NCBI RefSeq assembly: GCF_003985145.1
Contig: NZ_ML133529.1
Span: forward strand, 62,001-126,000
Source of the DNA: Rhizobium anhuiense
Lineage (GTDB): Bacteria > Pseudomonadota > Alphaproteobacteria > Rhizobiales > Rhizobiaceae
DNA: 64,000 bases
Reading direction: 5' to 3'
Both the position numbers and the translations under genes were made by a program. The stretch's first letter is position 1. Every line of letters begins with the position of its first letter. Shown here piece after piece: positions 1 through 7,995 of the stretch. The notes below the pieces were generated by a model that made no database searches, was not told where the DNA came from, and saw nothing but the letters and a program-made list of their open reading frames with translations.

Positions 1-210
1 CGCCTGTGCCAGACGACGGTTTCCTTCGATCCCGGGCTTCGGCGGCTCGCGTTGACGCCGCCGGGCGGCCCGGCGCTCTGCCTGTCCTATGCCGACGGTC
101 TTTCGATCGCCGGCAAGGCGAGGCCGTTCACGTACGATCAGCCACACCCGATCCTCACCCACGACAGTGCAGCCTCCGGGGCCGGCACTGACGGGCCGTT
201 CTACTCCTGA
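1..210 (+). CDS. C-terminal end of an unidentified protein (5' truncated)
   Basis: An open frame runs from the window edge to a TGA at 208-210 and gives 69 residues ending in DGPFYS. It stops 17 bp before the GH105 gene on the same strand, so it is probably the preceding gene of the pectin operon. Too little is visible to name a family. By position it could be a sugar-binding protein, another carbohydrate-active enzyme or a related catabolic protein, but I recognise no motif. Confidence 0.6.
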   Translation, partial: RLCQTTVSFDPGLRRLALTPPGGPALCLSYADGLSIAGKARPFTYDQPHPILTHDSAASGAGTDGPFYS

Positions 211-227
211 AACATAGGTCTCCAAGC

Positions 228-1322
228 ATGAACACAACATCTGTCGATAACGCCGCTCTCCTGACGACGATCGATCGCGTTGCAACGGCTTTCAGCCGGC
301 TCAAGGGCATCAAGGAAGGTCTCGTGACCGGAAATTCCGCCTCGGGAATCCAGTTCGACGAATGGGACTGGGAAGTCGGCGTCGGTCTTTACGGTTTCCT
401 GCGGCGCGCCATTGCCACCGATGACCAGAAAGCGCTGCAGGAGCTTGTTGCCTGGTATGCCGGCCAGATCGAACGCGGCCTGCCGCCGCGCCAGATCAAC
501 AGCACGGCGCCGATGCTGCCGCTTGCGATCCTCGTCCAGCATGTCGACCGTCCCGATTTTCGCGCTCTTGTCGAGGACTGGGCCGAATGGCTCGTCAAGG
601 AATTGCCGAAGACCGAAGACGGCGGTTTTCAGCACGTCGTCAAGGAGCGCCTCAACGACGGCGAATTGTGGGACGACACGCTTTTCATGGCCTGCCTGTT
701 TCTCGCCCGGGCCGGCGTGCTCTGCGAACGCAGCGACTGGATCGACGAGGCCGTCTATCAGTTCGTGATCCACACCCGCTACCTCTCCGATCCGGTCAGC
801 GGCCTCTGGTATCACGGCTGGACCTTCAACGGGCGGCACAATTTCGCCAATGCCTTCTGGGCGCGCGGCAATGCCTGGATCACCGTTGCCATCCCCGAGC
901 TCTTCGATCTCGTTCCGACGCTCGGCGAGAAGGACCGGCGTTTTCTGTCGAACGTCCTCGTCAGCCAGGTGCGCTCGCTGAAGGAATGCCAGCGGCCGGA
1001 CGGGATGTTCACGACGCTTCTGGACGACCCGTCCTCGCCGCTGGAAACCTCGGCCACGGCAGGCATTGCCTATGGCATATTGCGCGCCGTCGATGCCGGC
1101 ATTCTCGACGATAGCGACAAGGCCTACGCGGAGCGGGCGCTTGCGGCAGTGCTGGCGCAGATAGACGAGGAAGGTGTGGTCCACGGCGTCTCGGACGGCA
1201 CGCCGATGGGGCATGACCTCGATTTCTACAGGCGCATCCCGAACGTGCCGACGCCTTACGGCCAGGCGCTGACCATGCTGTTGCTGACGGAAGTCGTCCT
1301 CGAGAACGGCGATCGCCAATGA
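228..1322 (+). CDS. GH105 unsaturated rhamnogalacturonyl hydrolase (YteR/YesR-like)
   Basis: This 364-residue protein resembles the (alpha/alpha)6-barrel GH105 family, which removes the unsaturated galacturonic acid left at the non-reducing end of oligosaccharides by pectate or rhamnogalacturonan lyases. The W-D-D at residues 148-150 sits where the family has its catalytic Asp. The stretch WYHGWTFNGRHNFANAFWARGN and the later ETSATAGIAYGI are typical of the family. Length is normal and there is no signal peptide, so it acts in the cytoplasm on imported oligosaccharides. Its stop overlaps the GH28 start (ATGA at 1319-1322), which indicates translational coupling. The family call is firm; the exact substrate is inferred. 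Confidence 0.85.
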   Translation: MNTTSVDNAALLTTIDRVATAFSRLKGIKEGLVTGNSASGIQFDEWDWEVGVGLYGFLRRAIATDDQKALQELVAWYAGQIERGLPPRQINSTAPMLPLAILVQHVDRPDFRALVEDWAEWLVKELPKTEDGGFQHVVKERLNDGELWDDTLFMACLFLARAGVLCERSDWIDEAVYQFVIHTRYLSDPVSGLWYHGWTFNGRHNFANAFWARGNAWITVAIPELFDLVPTLGEKDRRFLSNVLVSQVRSLKECQRPDGMFTTLLDDPSSPLETSATAGIAYGILRAVDAGILDDSDKAYAERALAAVLAQIDEEGVVHGVSDGTPMGHDLDFYRRIPNVPTPYGQALTMLLLTEVVLENGDRQ

Positions 1323-2683
1323 GCCCCGTGTCTCTTGTCGCGATCGAGCCGGCGGAGGACGACGATACGGTCCGCCTGCAGGCGGCCATCGACGGCCTGT
1401 CGGCTTCGGGCGGCGGACGCGTGGAGCTCATGGCCGGCATCCATGTCTGCCGGGGGCTCCAGCTCAGATCCGATGTCGACCTTCATCTGGCCGCCGGCGC
1501 GATCCTGCGTCCCGTTGCGGATTACGAGGCCTATGCGCATACGAGTGTTTCGGTGATCGCCGAAAAGTCGGACCGCGGCATGATCGTCGCTAGGGATGCA
1601 CGGCGGATCAGCCTGACGGGGGCGGGGCGCATCGAAGCCGGTTGCGACAGCTTCATTGTGGGAGACGACGAGACAGTCGGAACCTTCATTCCGGCCGAGT
1701 TTCGTCCGCGCGTCGTAGTATTCGAGGGCTGCGACGAGGTCGAGATCAGCTCTGTCCATATTAGCCGCTCGCCGATGTGGACGCTGCATTTCGTCAACTG
1801 CACCGATGTGGTCGTCAGCAACGTAACCATCGACAACGACCGTCGCCTTCCCAACACGGATGGTATCGTGCTGGATGCCTGCCGCGGCGCCGTGATCGAG
1901 GACTGCCGGATATCGACGGCCGACGACGGCGTATGCCTGAAGACGAGCATCGGCCCCGATCGTGTCGCCATCGGACGATGCGAAAACATTCTTGTCCGCC
2001 GCTGCTCCGTTCAGAGCCTCAGCTGTGCGCTGAAGATAGGCACGGAAACCCATGGCGACGTCACCAACGTCGTGTTCGAGGATTGCAACGTCGCATCCTC
2101 CAACAGGGCGCTCGGCATATTTTCCCGCGATGGCGGCCGGATATCGAATGTGAGGTTTTCGCGAATTGCGGTGGAATGCCGCGAGACCCCCGATGGTTTC
2201 TGGGGCTCAGGCGAGGCGCTGACCGTCAATGTGGTCGACCGCATCGCGGAGCGCACGGCGGGCGCCATCGAAAATCTCATCGTCGAGGATATCACCGGCC
2301 GGATGGAGGGGGCGATCACGGTCATTTCGACCTCGTCGGCCGGCATCCGGAACGCATCACTGGCGCGTATCGCCATCGACCAGCAGCCCGGGCAACTCGG
2401 CACGGCGCGGTCCTACGACCTGCGCCCGACGAACGCCGACCTTTCCCCGAAAGCCGATGGCGGCGGCCGCGCCAATGCCTGGACCCGCGGGTCGGACGGG
2501 CGGGTGATCGGCCTTGAGAATTATCCGGGAGGAATGCCGGCCGTCTACGTGGCTGATGTCACCGGGATCTTGATGAACGAGGTGCGGATCACAAGACCGA
2601 CACCGCTGCCGCAAGGCTGGAACAAAAACGACGCCGTCTTCGAAACGGTGGCACCTGATGGGAGTGGGGCATGGCAGAACTGA
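1319..2683 (+). CDS. GH28 polygalacturonase-family glycosidase
   Basis: This 454-residue right-handed beta-helix protein carries the GH28 catalytic set: NTD at residues 179-181, the DD pair at 202-203 and a His-Gly at 245-246. GH28 enzymes hydrolyse galacturonic acid linkages in homogalacturonan or rhamnogalacturonan. No signal peptide is visible, so it probably acts inside the cell on short imported oligomers, as an exo-acting enzyme, rather than on cell-wall polymer. It overlaps the GH105 gene by 4 bp and the following ABC ATPase by 13 bp, placing all of them on one transcript. Confidence 0.88.
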   Translation: MSPVSLVAIEPAEDDDTVRLQAAIDGLSASGGGRVELMAGIHVCRGLQLRSDVDLHLAAGAILRPVADYEAYAHTSVSVIAEKSDRGMIVARDARRISLTGAGRIEAGCDSFIVGDDETVGTFIPAEFRPRVVVFEGCDEVEISSVHISRSPMWTLHFVNCTDVVVSNVTIDNDRRLPNTDGIVLDACRGAVIEDCRISTADDGVCLKTSIGPDRVAIGRCENILVRRCSVQSLSCALKIGTETHGDVTNVVFEDCNVASSNRALGIFSRDGGRISNVRFSRIAVECRETPDGFWGSGEALTVNVVDRIAERTAGAIENLIVEDITGRMEGAITVISTSSAGIRNASLARIAIDQQPGQLGTARSYDLRPTNADLSPKADGGGRANAWTRGSDGRVIGLENYPGGMPAVYVADVTGILMNEVRITRPTPLPQGWNKNDAVFETVAPDGSGAWQN

Positions 2684-3777
2684 AACTTTCCAACGTCAAC
2701 AAGTCGTATGGCTCTGTCAAAGTCCTGCATGACGTCGAGCTCGATATCAAGGACGGCGAGTTCGTCGTCTTCGTCGGTCCGTCGGGATGCGGCAAGTCGA
2801 CCCTGCTGCGCGTCATCGCCGGTCTCGAAGAGGTCACGACGGGCGCAATCGCGATCGGGAGCCGCGACGTCAGCGCGCTCTCGCCGGCCGAGCGCAAGAT
2901 CGCGATGGTCTTCCAGTCCTATGCGCTCTATCCGCATATGAGCGTTCGCAAGAACCTCGCTTTCGGCCTGGAGAACCTGAAGTTCAAGCGCGCCGAGATC
3001 GAGGCGCGGATTGCCGAAGCCGCCAGGATGCTGGCGATCGAACCCTATCTGGACCGGCGTCCGAAGCAGCTTTCGGGCGGCCAGCGTCAGCGCGTGGCGA
3101 TCGGCAGGGCCATCGTGCGCGAACCGGACATTTTCCTCTTCGACGAGCCTTTGTCGAATCTCGACGCCGCCTTGCGCGTCCAGACCCGCGCCGAGATCAC
3201 CAAGCTCCACCGCGACATCAAGACGACGATGATCTATGTCACCCATGACCAGGTCGAGGCGATGACGATGGCCGACAAGATCGTCGTGCTGCGCGCCGGG
3301 CGGGTCGAGCAGGTCGGCGCGCCGCTGGACCTGTTCGATAGCCCACGCAATCTGTTCGTCGCCGGCTTCCTCGGTTCGCCGCGCATGAACATCATCAAGG
3401 GCAAGGTATCAGGCATCGGCGAAAACGGCGTCGCGATCGATGTCGGCAACGGCGGCAAAATCGTCAGCGATGTCGATCCTGCGGGGATTGCGGTCGGGCA
3501 GGCCGTTCTCGCCGGCATCCGGCCCGCGCATTTTTCACGCTCCGGCGAGCAAGGTCTGCCGTTCATCGTCCAGTATCACGAGGGCCTCGGCACAGAAACC
3601 TATGTCTACGGCAACCTTGCAGGCCAGGATGAGCAAATCATCATTCATGAGGCCGGCCATTTCGCGCCGGCGCCGGGTGATCACATCCTGATCGACGCCG
3701 CCCCGGGACGGGTTCACCTGTTCGATCCCGAAAGTGGCCTGGCTTTTGCCCGGCGGCCCGGACAGGGGAGGCGCTGA
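2671..3777 (+). CDS. Sugar ABC transporter ATPase, UgpC/MalK type
   Basis: This 368-residue nucleotide-binding subunit belongs to a CUT1 carbohydrate importer. Walker A (GPSGCGKST) is at residues 36-44, the LSGGQRQRV signature starts at 134, the Walker B Asp is 158 in LFDEP, and the switch His is 192. The C-terminal third is the OB-fold regulatory region typical of MalK/UgpC. It starts inside the end of the GH28 gene and is followed 2 bp later by a permease. With the two permeases and the pectinolytic enzymes it most likely powers uptake of pectin-derived oligosaccharides. The solute-binding protein is not in view and is probably upstream of the window. Confidence 0.92.
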   Translation: MAELKLSNVNKSYGSVKVLHDVELDIKDGEFVVFVGPSGCGKSTLLRVIAGLEEVTTGAIAIGSRDVSALSPAERKIAMVFQSYALYPHMSVRKNLAFGLENLKFKRAEIEARIAEAARMLAIEPYLDRRPKQLSGGQRQRVAIGRAIVREPDIFLFDEPLSNLDAALRVQTRAEITKLHRDIKTTMIYVTHDQVEAMTMADKIVVLRAGRVEQVGAPLDLFDSPRNLFVAGFLGSPRMNIIKGKVSGIGENGVAIDVGNGGKIVSDVDPAGIAVGQAVLAGIRPAHFSRSGEQGLPFIVQYHEGLGTETYVYGNLAGQDEQIIIHEAGHFAPAPGDHILIDAAPGRVHLFDPESGLAFARRPGQGRR

Positions 3778-3779
3778 AC

Positions 3780-4775
3780 ATGGCGGCGCTCAAGGCAGGT
3801 GCATTGCTGTCCCAGGCAGGCGAAACGGCGATGCGGGTGGTCGAAGCCCCGATGAATGTGGTCGAGCGCATCTTCGGCCGCAAACGCATGCCATGGCTGT
3901 TCCTGGCGCCGAACCTCGTTCTGTTCGCCATTTTCACGTTCCTTCCCATCGCGATCGCGATCGGTTACGCCTTCACCGGCGGCACGAACCTTTTCGTCTC
4001 GGAGCGGCCCTTCGTCGGCCTGGATAATTTCCGCACACTGCTTTCCTGCGGCAATTATCTGCAGCCGGGAACCTGCCAGGAATCGCTGTTCTGGACGGCT
4101 GTGTGGAACACGCTCTGGTTCGTGGCCCTCAATGTCGTCGCCACCTTGCTGGTGGCGCTGATCACGGCACTGATCCTCAATCGGGCGATTGTCGCGCGCG
4201 GCTTCTTCCGGGCGATGTTTTTCTATCCCGTTCTGCTGTCTCCCGTCGTCATCGGCCTCATCTGGAAATGGTTCCTCGATCGCAACGGGCTCCTGAACGC
4301 CTTCTTCCAGATGATCGGCGTTCCCCCTGAGATCTTCCTGCTCGACGTCGGCTGGTCACGCTTCTTCGTCGTCGTGGTCTCGGTCTGGTTTCACATGGGT
4401 TTTTATACCCTCATCCTGCTCGCCGGCCTTCAGGCTATTCCGAAGGAGCTTTACGAGGCTGCCTCCATCGATGCTGCTTCACCGCGCCGCACGCTTTTCA
4501 GGATCACGCTTCCCCTGCTGGCCCCGAATCTCTTGGTCGTGTTCATTCTTTTGATGATCAAATCGGTCCAGATCTTCGACGAGGCCTGGGTTTTGACCAA
4601 TGGCGGCGGTCCCGGCACGGCCAACAGCTTCATCGTGCAATATATCTACCAGATGGCATTCGGCAGCGATCTCCGTCTCTTCGGTCTCGCATCCGCCGCA
4701 TCGGTTCTGATGGGGCTGGTGCTTCTGGTCCTCACCCTCATACAGCTGCGCATCGGCAAGCGAATGGAGTCCTGA
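3780..4775 (+). CDS. Sugar ABC transporter permease (UgpA/MalF-like)
   Basis: This 331-residue inner-membrane protein has about six hydrophobic segments. The cytoplasmic EAA loop begins at residue 226 (EAASIDAASPRRTLFRITLP) and contacts the ATPase. A short hydrophilic leader of about 35 residues precedes the first membrane span (WLFLAPNLVLFAIF). It starts 2 bp after the ATPase stop and is separated by 1 bp from the second permease. It forms half of the translocation pore of the presumed pectin-oligosaccharide importer. Confidence 0.9.
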   Translation: MAALKAGALLSQAGETAMRVVEAPMNVVERIFGRKRMPWLFLAPNLVLFAIFTFLPIAIAIGYAFTGGTNLFVSERPFVGLDNFRTLLSCGNYLQPGTCQESLFWTAVWNTLWFVALNVVATLLVALITALILNRAIVARGFFRAMFFYPVLLSPVVIGLIWKWFLDRNGLLNAFFQMIGVPPEIFLLDVGWSRFFVVVVSVWFHMGFYTLILLAGLQAIPKELYEAASIDAASPRRTLFRITLPLLAPNLLVVFILLMIKSVQIFDEAWVLTNGGGPGTANSFIVQYIYQMAFGSDLRLFGLASAASVLMGLVLLVLTLIQLRIGKRMES

Positions 4776-4776
4776 G

Positions 4777-5835
4777 ATGAACAGCCGTATGAATCCGATC
4801 AGTTTTCTCACGCGCACCCGCCGGGCCGGACGCATCGATATAACCGACATATTGTCATGGGTCTGGCTGATCGGCGGAACCTTCGTGGTGCTGGTTCCCG
4901 TCCTCTGGGCGGGCCTCTCCTCGCTGAAGCCGGCGGCCGAAATTACCCGGTTTCCACCGACCCTGCTTCCCCGGGCCGCCGTGGAGCAGACCGTACCCGG
5001 CTTCGACAAGCCGCTCAGCCTCTGGCAGGTCACCGTTGACGGCCAACAGCGCGAAATGGCCATGGTCCGGCGCATCGGCCTCAAGGCCCAGATGGTCGAC
5101 CCCGCAAATCCGGGACAGCCCGTCAGCGTCGACGTGAAGGGGCTGACGCCGGTGCAGAAGCTGACGGTCGCCACGGAAAATTACACCGATCCGCTGACGC
5201 GCTTCAACTTCCTGACCTTCCTCAAGAATTCGGTCTTCGTCACCTTCGTCGCAACGCTGCTGACGCTGATCGTCAACGCCATGGCGGCCTTTGCCCTGTC
5301 GAAATACAAATTTGCAGGCGACACCGCGGTCTTCGTCATCATCATTTCAACCCTGATGATCCCGCTCGCCGTCGTCATGGTGCCGGCCTATCTCGTTATC
5401 GTCGGGGTCGGGCTCGCCGATAATCTCTGGGGCGTCATCCTGCCGACGGTCGCCTCTCCGACCGCCGTCTTCCTGCTGCGGCAATATATGCTGACCATAC
5501 CCGATGAGCTGATAGAGGCGGCGCGCGTCGATGCGGCGAGCGAATTCTGCATCTTCTGGCGTATCATCCTGCCGCTGACGGCGCCGGCACTGGCGGTGCT
5601 GGCGATCTTTTCCGTGCTCTGGCGCTGGAACGATTTCCTCTGGCCGCTCATCGTCCTCAACAGCCGCGAGAATTTCACGCTGCAGGTCGGTCTGAACGCG
5701 TTCCAGGGCGAGTTCTCTGTGCAGTGGCATTATATCCTGGCAATGACGTTCCTCAGCCTGCTGCCTGTCACGGTCGTCTTCCTGTTCCTGCAGAAGTACA
5801 TCACCACAGGCATTGCCGGAACAGGGATGAAGTGA
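4777..5835 (+). CDS. Sugar ABC transporter permease (UgpE/MalG-like) with enlarged periplasmic loop
   Basis: This 352-residue permease has its EAA loop starting at residue 247 (EAARVDAASEFCIFWRIILP). It is longer than the usual 270-290 residues of this subfamily. The excess is a hydrophilic stretch of about 90 residues between the first two membrane spans (roughly residues 50-135), which should face the periplasm. It is the last gene of the visible operon; a GC-rich hairpin follows at 5843-5866. It pairs with the preceding permease to form the channel. Confidence 0.9.
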   Translation: MNSRMNPISFLTRTRRAGRIDITDILSWVWLIGGTFVVLVPVLWAGLSSLKPAAEITRFPPTLLPRAAVEQTVPGFDKPLSLWQVTVDGQQREMAMVRRIGLKAQMVDPANPGQPVSVDVKGLTPVQKLTVATENYTDPLTRFNFLTFLKNSVFVTFVATLLTLIVNAMAAFALSKYKFAGDTAVFVIIISTLMIPLAVVMVPAYLVIVGVGLADNLWGVILPTVASPTAVFLLRQYMLTIPDELIEAARVDAASEFCIFWRIILPLTAPALAVLAIFSVLWRWNDFLWPLIVLNSRENFTLQVGLNAFQGEFSVQWHYILAMTFLSLLPVTVVFLFLQKYITTGIAGTGMK

Positions 5836-5842
5836 ACGGCAA

Positions 5843-5866
5843 GGCGGGGAGAAAGATCTCCTCGCC
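5843..5866 (+). terminator. GC-rich hairpin after the pectin operon
   Basis: Nine-base arms GGCGGGGAG and CTCCTCGCC pair with one G-T mismatch around a 6-base loop, starting 8 bp after the last permease stop. There is no clear T-run, so it may be a weak terminator or a 3' mRNA-stabilising hairpin. Confidence 0.4.
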
Positions 5867-5898
5867 CCGTCGGAGAACCCATACTGCGTCTTCCTCCC

Positions 5899-5946
5899 GA
5901 CTGAAGCGCGTCGCATTGAACTTGTTTCATGCGGCGCGCTTCGGTC
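5899..5946. repeat. Imperfect long palindrome, rhizobial intergenic repeat type
   Basis: GACTGAAGCGCGTCGCAT pairs with ATGCGGCGCGCTTCGGTC around a short TGAACTTGTTTC centre, giving a nearly 48-base stem-loop. It lies between the convergent permease and LacI genes. Palindromes of this look are common between rhizobial genes. The hairpin is followed by TTTG and could also help to terminate transcription. Confidence 0.6.
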
Positions 5947-6097
5947 TTTGTTGTGCGAGGCCCCCAAGGCGGCCGGCCATTTTTCGAGCGACACGCACCG
6001 TCGCCTAGGCACAGAGGTTCGCACGTGATCGCCTGGATCTCTCCAATTCCGTTTTACGAAAATGCCGGGAATTCAGCCTAGTGCCCGGAACTAGACA

Positions 6098-7147
6098 TTA
6101 GCGCGGCGGCGCGACGCTACCCCTCAAGACGAGATGGCATCCGAGCTCCAGGCGATGGGCCGGCCGCTGCGGGTCGTTGGCGATCAGCCGCTGCTCGATG
6201 AGCGCCAAAGCGGCGGCGCCGAGCCTGTCGGTGGGAACGCTGATCGTCGAAAGCGGCGGACGGCTGAATTCGCCGGGGACGATGTCGTCGAAGCCGAGGA
6301 CGGAAATCGCTTCGGGCACACGGATGTCGCGATCGGCCAAGGCCTTCAAACAGCCGAGCGCCAGATTGTCGGCGGCGCAGAAGACGGCCGTCGCTCCTTT
6401 CATCGTGGGATCGCGGTCGAGCAGCGCGTTGATGGCAGCCTCGCCATGCCTCGGCTCATATCCTTCGGCCTCGACGATCATATCCTCCGGCACGGGAAGC
6501 TGAGCGGCGAGATAGGCATCGGAAAAGCCGTCATACCGGCGCTGGATCGTGGTGCGGCCCTTCCAGGTCAGGTGCAGGATGCGGCGATGCCCGAGCCCCA
6601 GCAGGTGCTCGATGCCGAGCCGCGCGCCGAAACGGTTTTCGGGCGTGACCGTATCGACCAGCATGGCTGGATCCTCGCCGTTAACGAGGACGACGGGCAT
6701 GTCGGGGAAGGCGAGGCTTCGGATCAGTTCCGGCTGATCGTCGTTCAGGATCACGATGCCGTCGGCGCGCTCCGTGAGCGCGATCTGCCTGACCTGAGCG
6801 CCGTCGATGCGTCGGCCGGTGCTGACGAAAGGCACGATCCTGATGCCGCGGCGCTCGCACTCCCGTCGAAGGCCGTTGAGGATCGTCCAGCTCACCAGGT
6901 TGAGATCGCTCTGCGGCGCGGCGTCGTCGGGAATGGCAAGCAGCAGAACGCGCAAGGCCGCGATCGTCGCCTTCTTCCTCCGGCGGTCGAGGTAACCCAG
7001 GCGTTTGGCCGAGTCGAGAACCCTCTCGCGCACCTCGATCGTCAGCGGCGCGGTTCCGTTCAGCGCGTGCGAGGCCGTGCTCAGCGACACGTCGGCATCG
7101 CGCGCGACATCCTTGAGATTGACTTTGCGTTCCACTTTTTCCGTCAC
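6098..7147 (-). CDS. LacI-family transcriptional regulator, possibly of the pectin operon
   Basis: This 349-residue LacI/GalR repressor has the N-terminal helix-turn-helix and hinge (VNLKDVARDADVSLSTASHA, residues 9-28) followed by a periplasmic-binding-protein-like sugar-sensing domain. It converges on the pectin operon from downstream, so it may control that operon in response to a sugar or uronate, but this is inferred from position only. A 16-bp perfect palindrome with a central CG at 7159-7174, just before its start codon, is a good autoregulatory operator candidate. The operon promoter lies outside the window and cannot be checked for the same site. Confidence 0.88.
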   Translation of the reverse strand: MTEKVERKVNLKDVARDADVSLSTASHALNGTAPLTIEVRERVLDSAKRLGYLDRRRKKATIAALRVLLLAIPDDAAPQSDLNLVSWTILNGLRRECERRGIRIVPFVSTGRRIDGAQVRQIALTERADGIVILNDDQPELIRSLAFPDMPVVLVNGEDPAMLVDTVTPENRFGARLGIEHLLGLGHRRILHLTWKGRTTIQRRYDGFSDAYLAAQLPVPEDMIVEAEGYEPRHGEAAINALLDRDPTMKGATAVFCAADNLALGCLKALADRDIRVPEAISVLGFDDIVPGEFSRPPLSTISVPTDRLGAAALALIEQRLIANDPQRPAHRLELGCHLVLRGSVAPPR

Positions 7148-7158
7148 GAATTGAGGCT

Positions 7159-7174
7159 ATGCCTTCGAAGGCAT
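7159..7174. promoter_or_regulatory. 16-bp perfect palindrome, candidate LacI operator
   Basis: ATGCCTTCGAAGGCAT reads the same on both strands and lies 12 bp upstream of the LacI start codon. LacI-family operators are typically symmetric with a central CpG, as here, so autoregulation is likely. A second, weaker inverted repeat (GTTTT/AAAAC arms) lies nearby at 7181-7206. Confidence 0.55.
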
Positions 7175-7249
7175 CGCTAACTCGATGTTTTCACATAAAA
7201 ACTTGAGAAAAGCTATGCGCTTTGCGCGGTATTTTTCGTCATTCTGTGA

Positions 7250-7882
7250 TCAGTGAGGCTTGGCCAGCAGGCCGTGCAGCAGCAGGTCGAAATAGGCCCG
7301 CAGGAAGGCCTCCTTGTTGGGGGGCGGCTCGCGGCGGTCGTCGAATATAAGCCTGAGAACCGTCGTCGTCAGGATGGGTGCGACCACGATGTCGGAGAAT
7401 TCCACCGGAATTGCCCGAAATTCCCCCGACGCCACGCCCTCCAGAATGAGGCCGTCGACCTTGGCGATGATCGGCGCAATGAACTCATCATGGTGGCGGT
7501 CGATCAGGTCGGGAAACCGCTGCCCTTCGGATATGACGAGCCGCGTCAATTCGCGGGTCGTGCGATCCTCGGCAATTTGCTCGTAAAGCAGGCCGAGAAT
7601 GGAAAGCAGCCTGTCGGTAGCGCTGCCGCTGAGGCCCTCGGCCGTCTCCAGCAACTCCTGAAACGGCACGGAGAAATGGTGGATCATCGCTTCGAAAAGC
7701 TTCTCCTTCGTCTCGAAGTAGACATAGACCGTGCCTTTGGTGACGTTGACCCTTTCGGCGATGTCTTCCACACGCGTGCCCGAAAAACCGCTTCTGACGA
7801 ATTCTTCGAAGGCCGCATCCAGGATCTGGATGGGCCGCAGCGCTTTCTGTTCCGCGCGTGTGAGTTTCTTCGGAGTTGTCAT
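7250..7882 (-). CDS. TetR/AcrR-family repressor of the adjacent RND efflux operon
   Basis: This protein of about 210 residues has the TetR DNA-binding domain near its start (TRVEDIAERVNVTKGTVYVY followed by FETKEKLF) and a variable helical ligand-binding C-terminus. I chose the ATG at 7882 because AAGGA lies just upstream; an in-frame ATG at 7939 would add 19 residues but overlaps the operator. The gene is divergent from an RND efflux operon, and a 22-bp palindrome between them (7938-7959) fits an AcrR-type operator. It probably represses both transcription units until an efflux substrate binds. Confidence 0.9.
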   Translation of the reverse strand: MTTPKKLTRAEQKALRPIQILDAAFEEFVRSGFSGTRVEDIAERVNVTKGTVYVYFETKEKLFEAMIHHFSVPFQELLETAEGLSGSATDRLLSILGLLYEQIAEDRTTRELTRLVISEGQRFPDLIDRHHDEFIAPIIAKVDGLILEGVASGEFRAIPVEFSDIVVAPILTTTVLRLIFDDRREPPPNKEAFLRAYFDLLLHGLLAKPH

Positions 7883-7937
7883 TTTTTTCCTTGCCTCCCG
7901 TGTCGTGCGCGGCTCGTCCCCTGCGGCACAAAGTTTC

Positions 7938-7959
7938 ATTGACTAATGCGTCAGTCAAT
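7938..7959. promoter_or_regulatory. TetR operator between the divergent regulator and efflux genes
   Basis: ATTGACT and AGTCAAT form perfect 7-base arms around an 8-base centre. The site lies between the TetR start (7882) and the first adaptor start (7996). Its form, a TGACT inverted repeat, resembles operators of AcrR-like repressors. Confidence 0.65.
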
Positions 7960-7995
7960 TATATAGCAGCTGCCGTTGAGAGCAAGAGGTCAACT

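Noticed and set aside
201..1319. 372-residue frame antisense to the GH105 gene
   Set aside because: No recognisable domain and the opposite strand is a full-length GH105 enzyme coupled to its neighbours.
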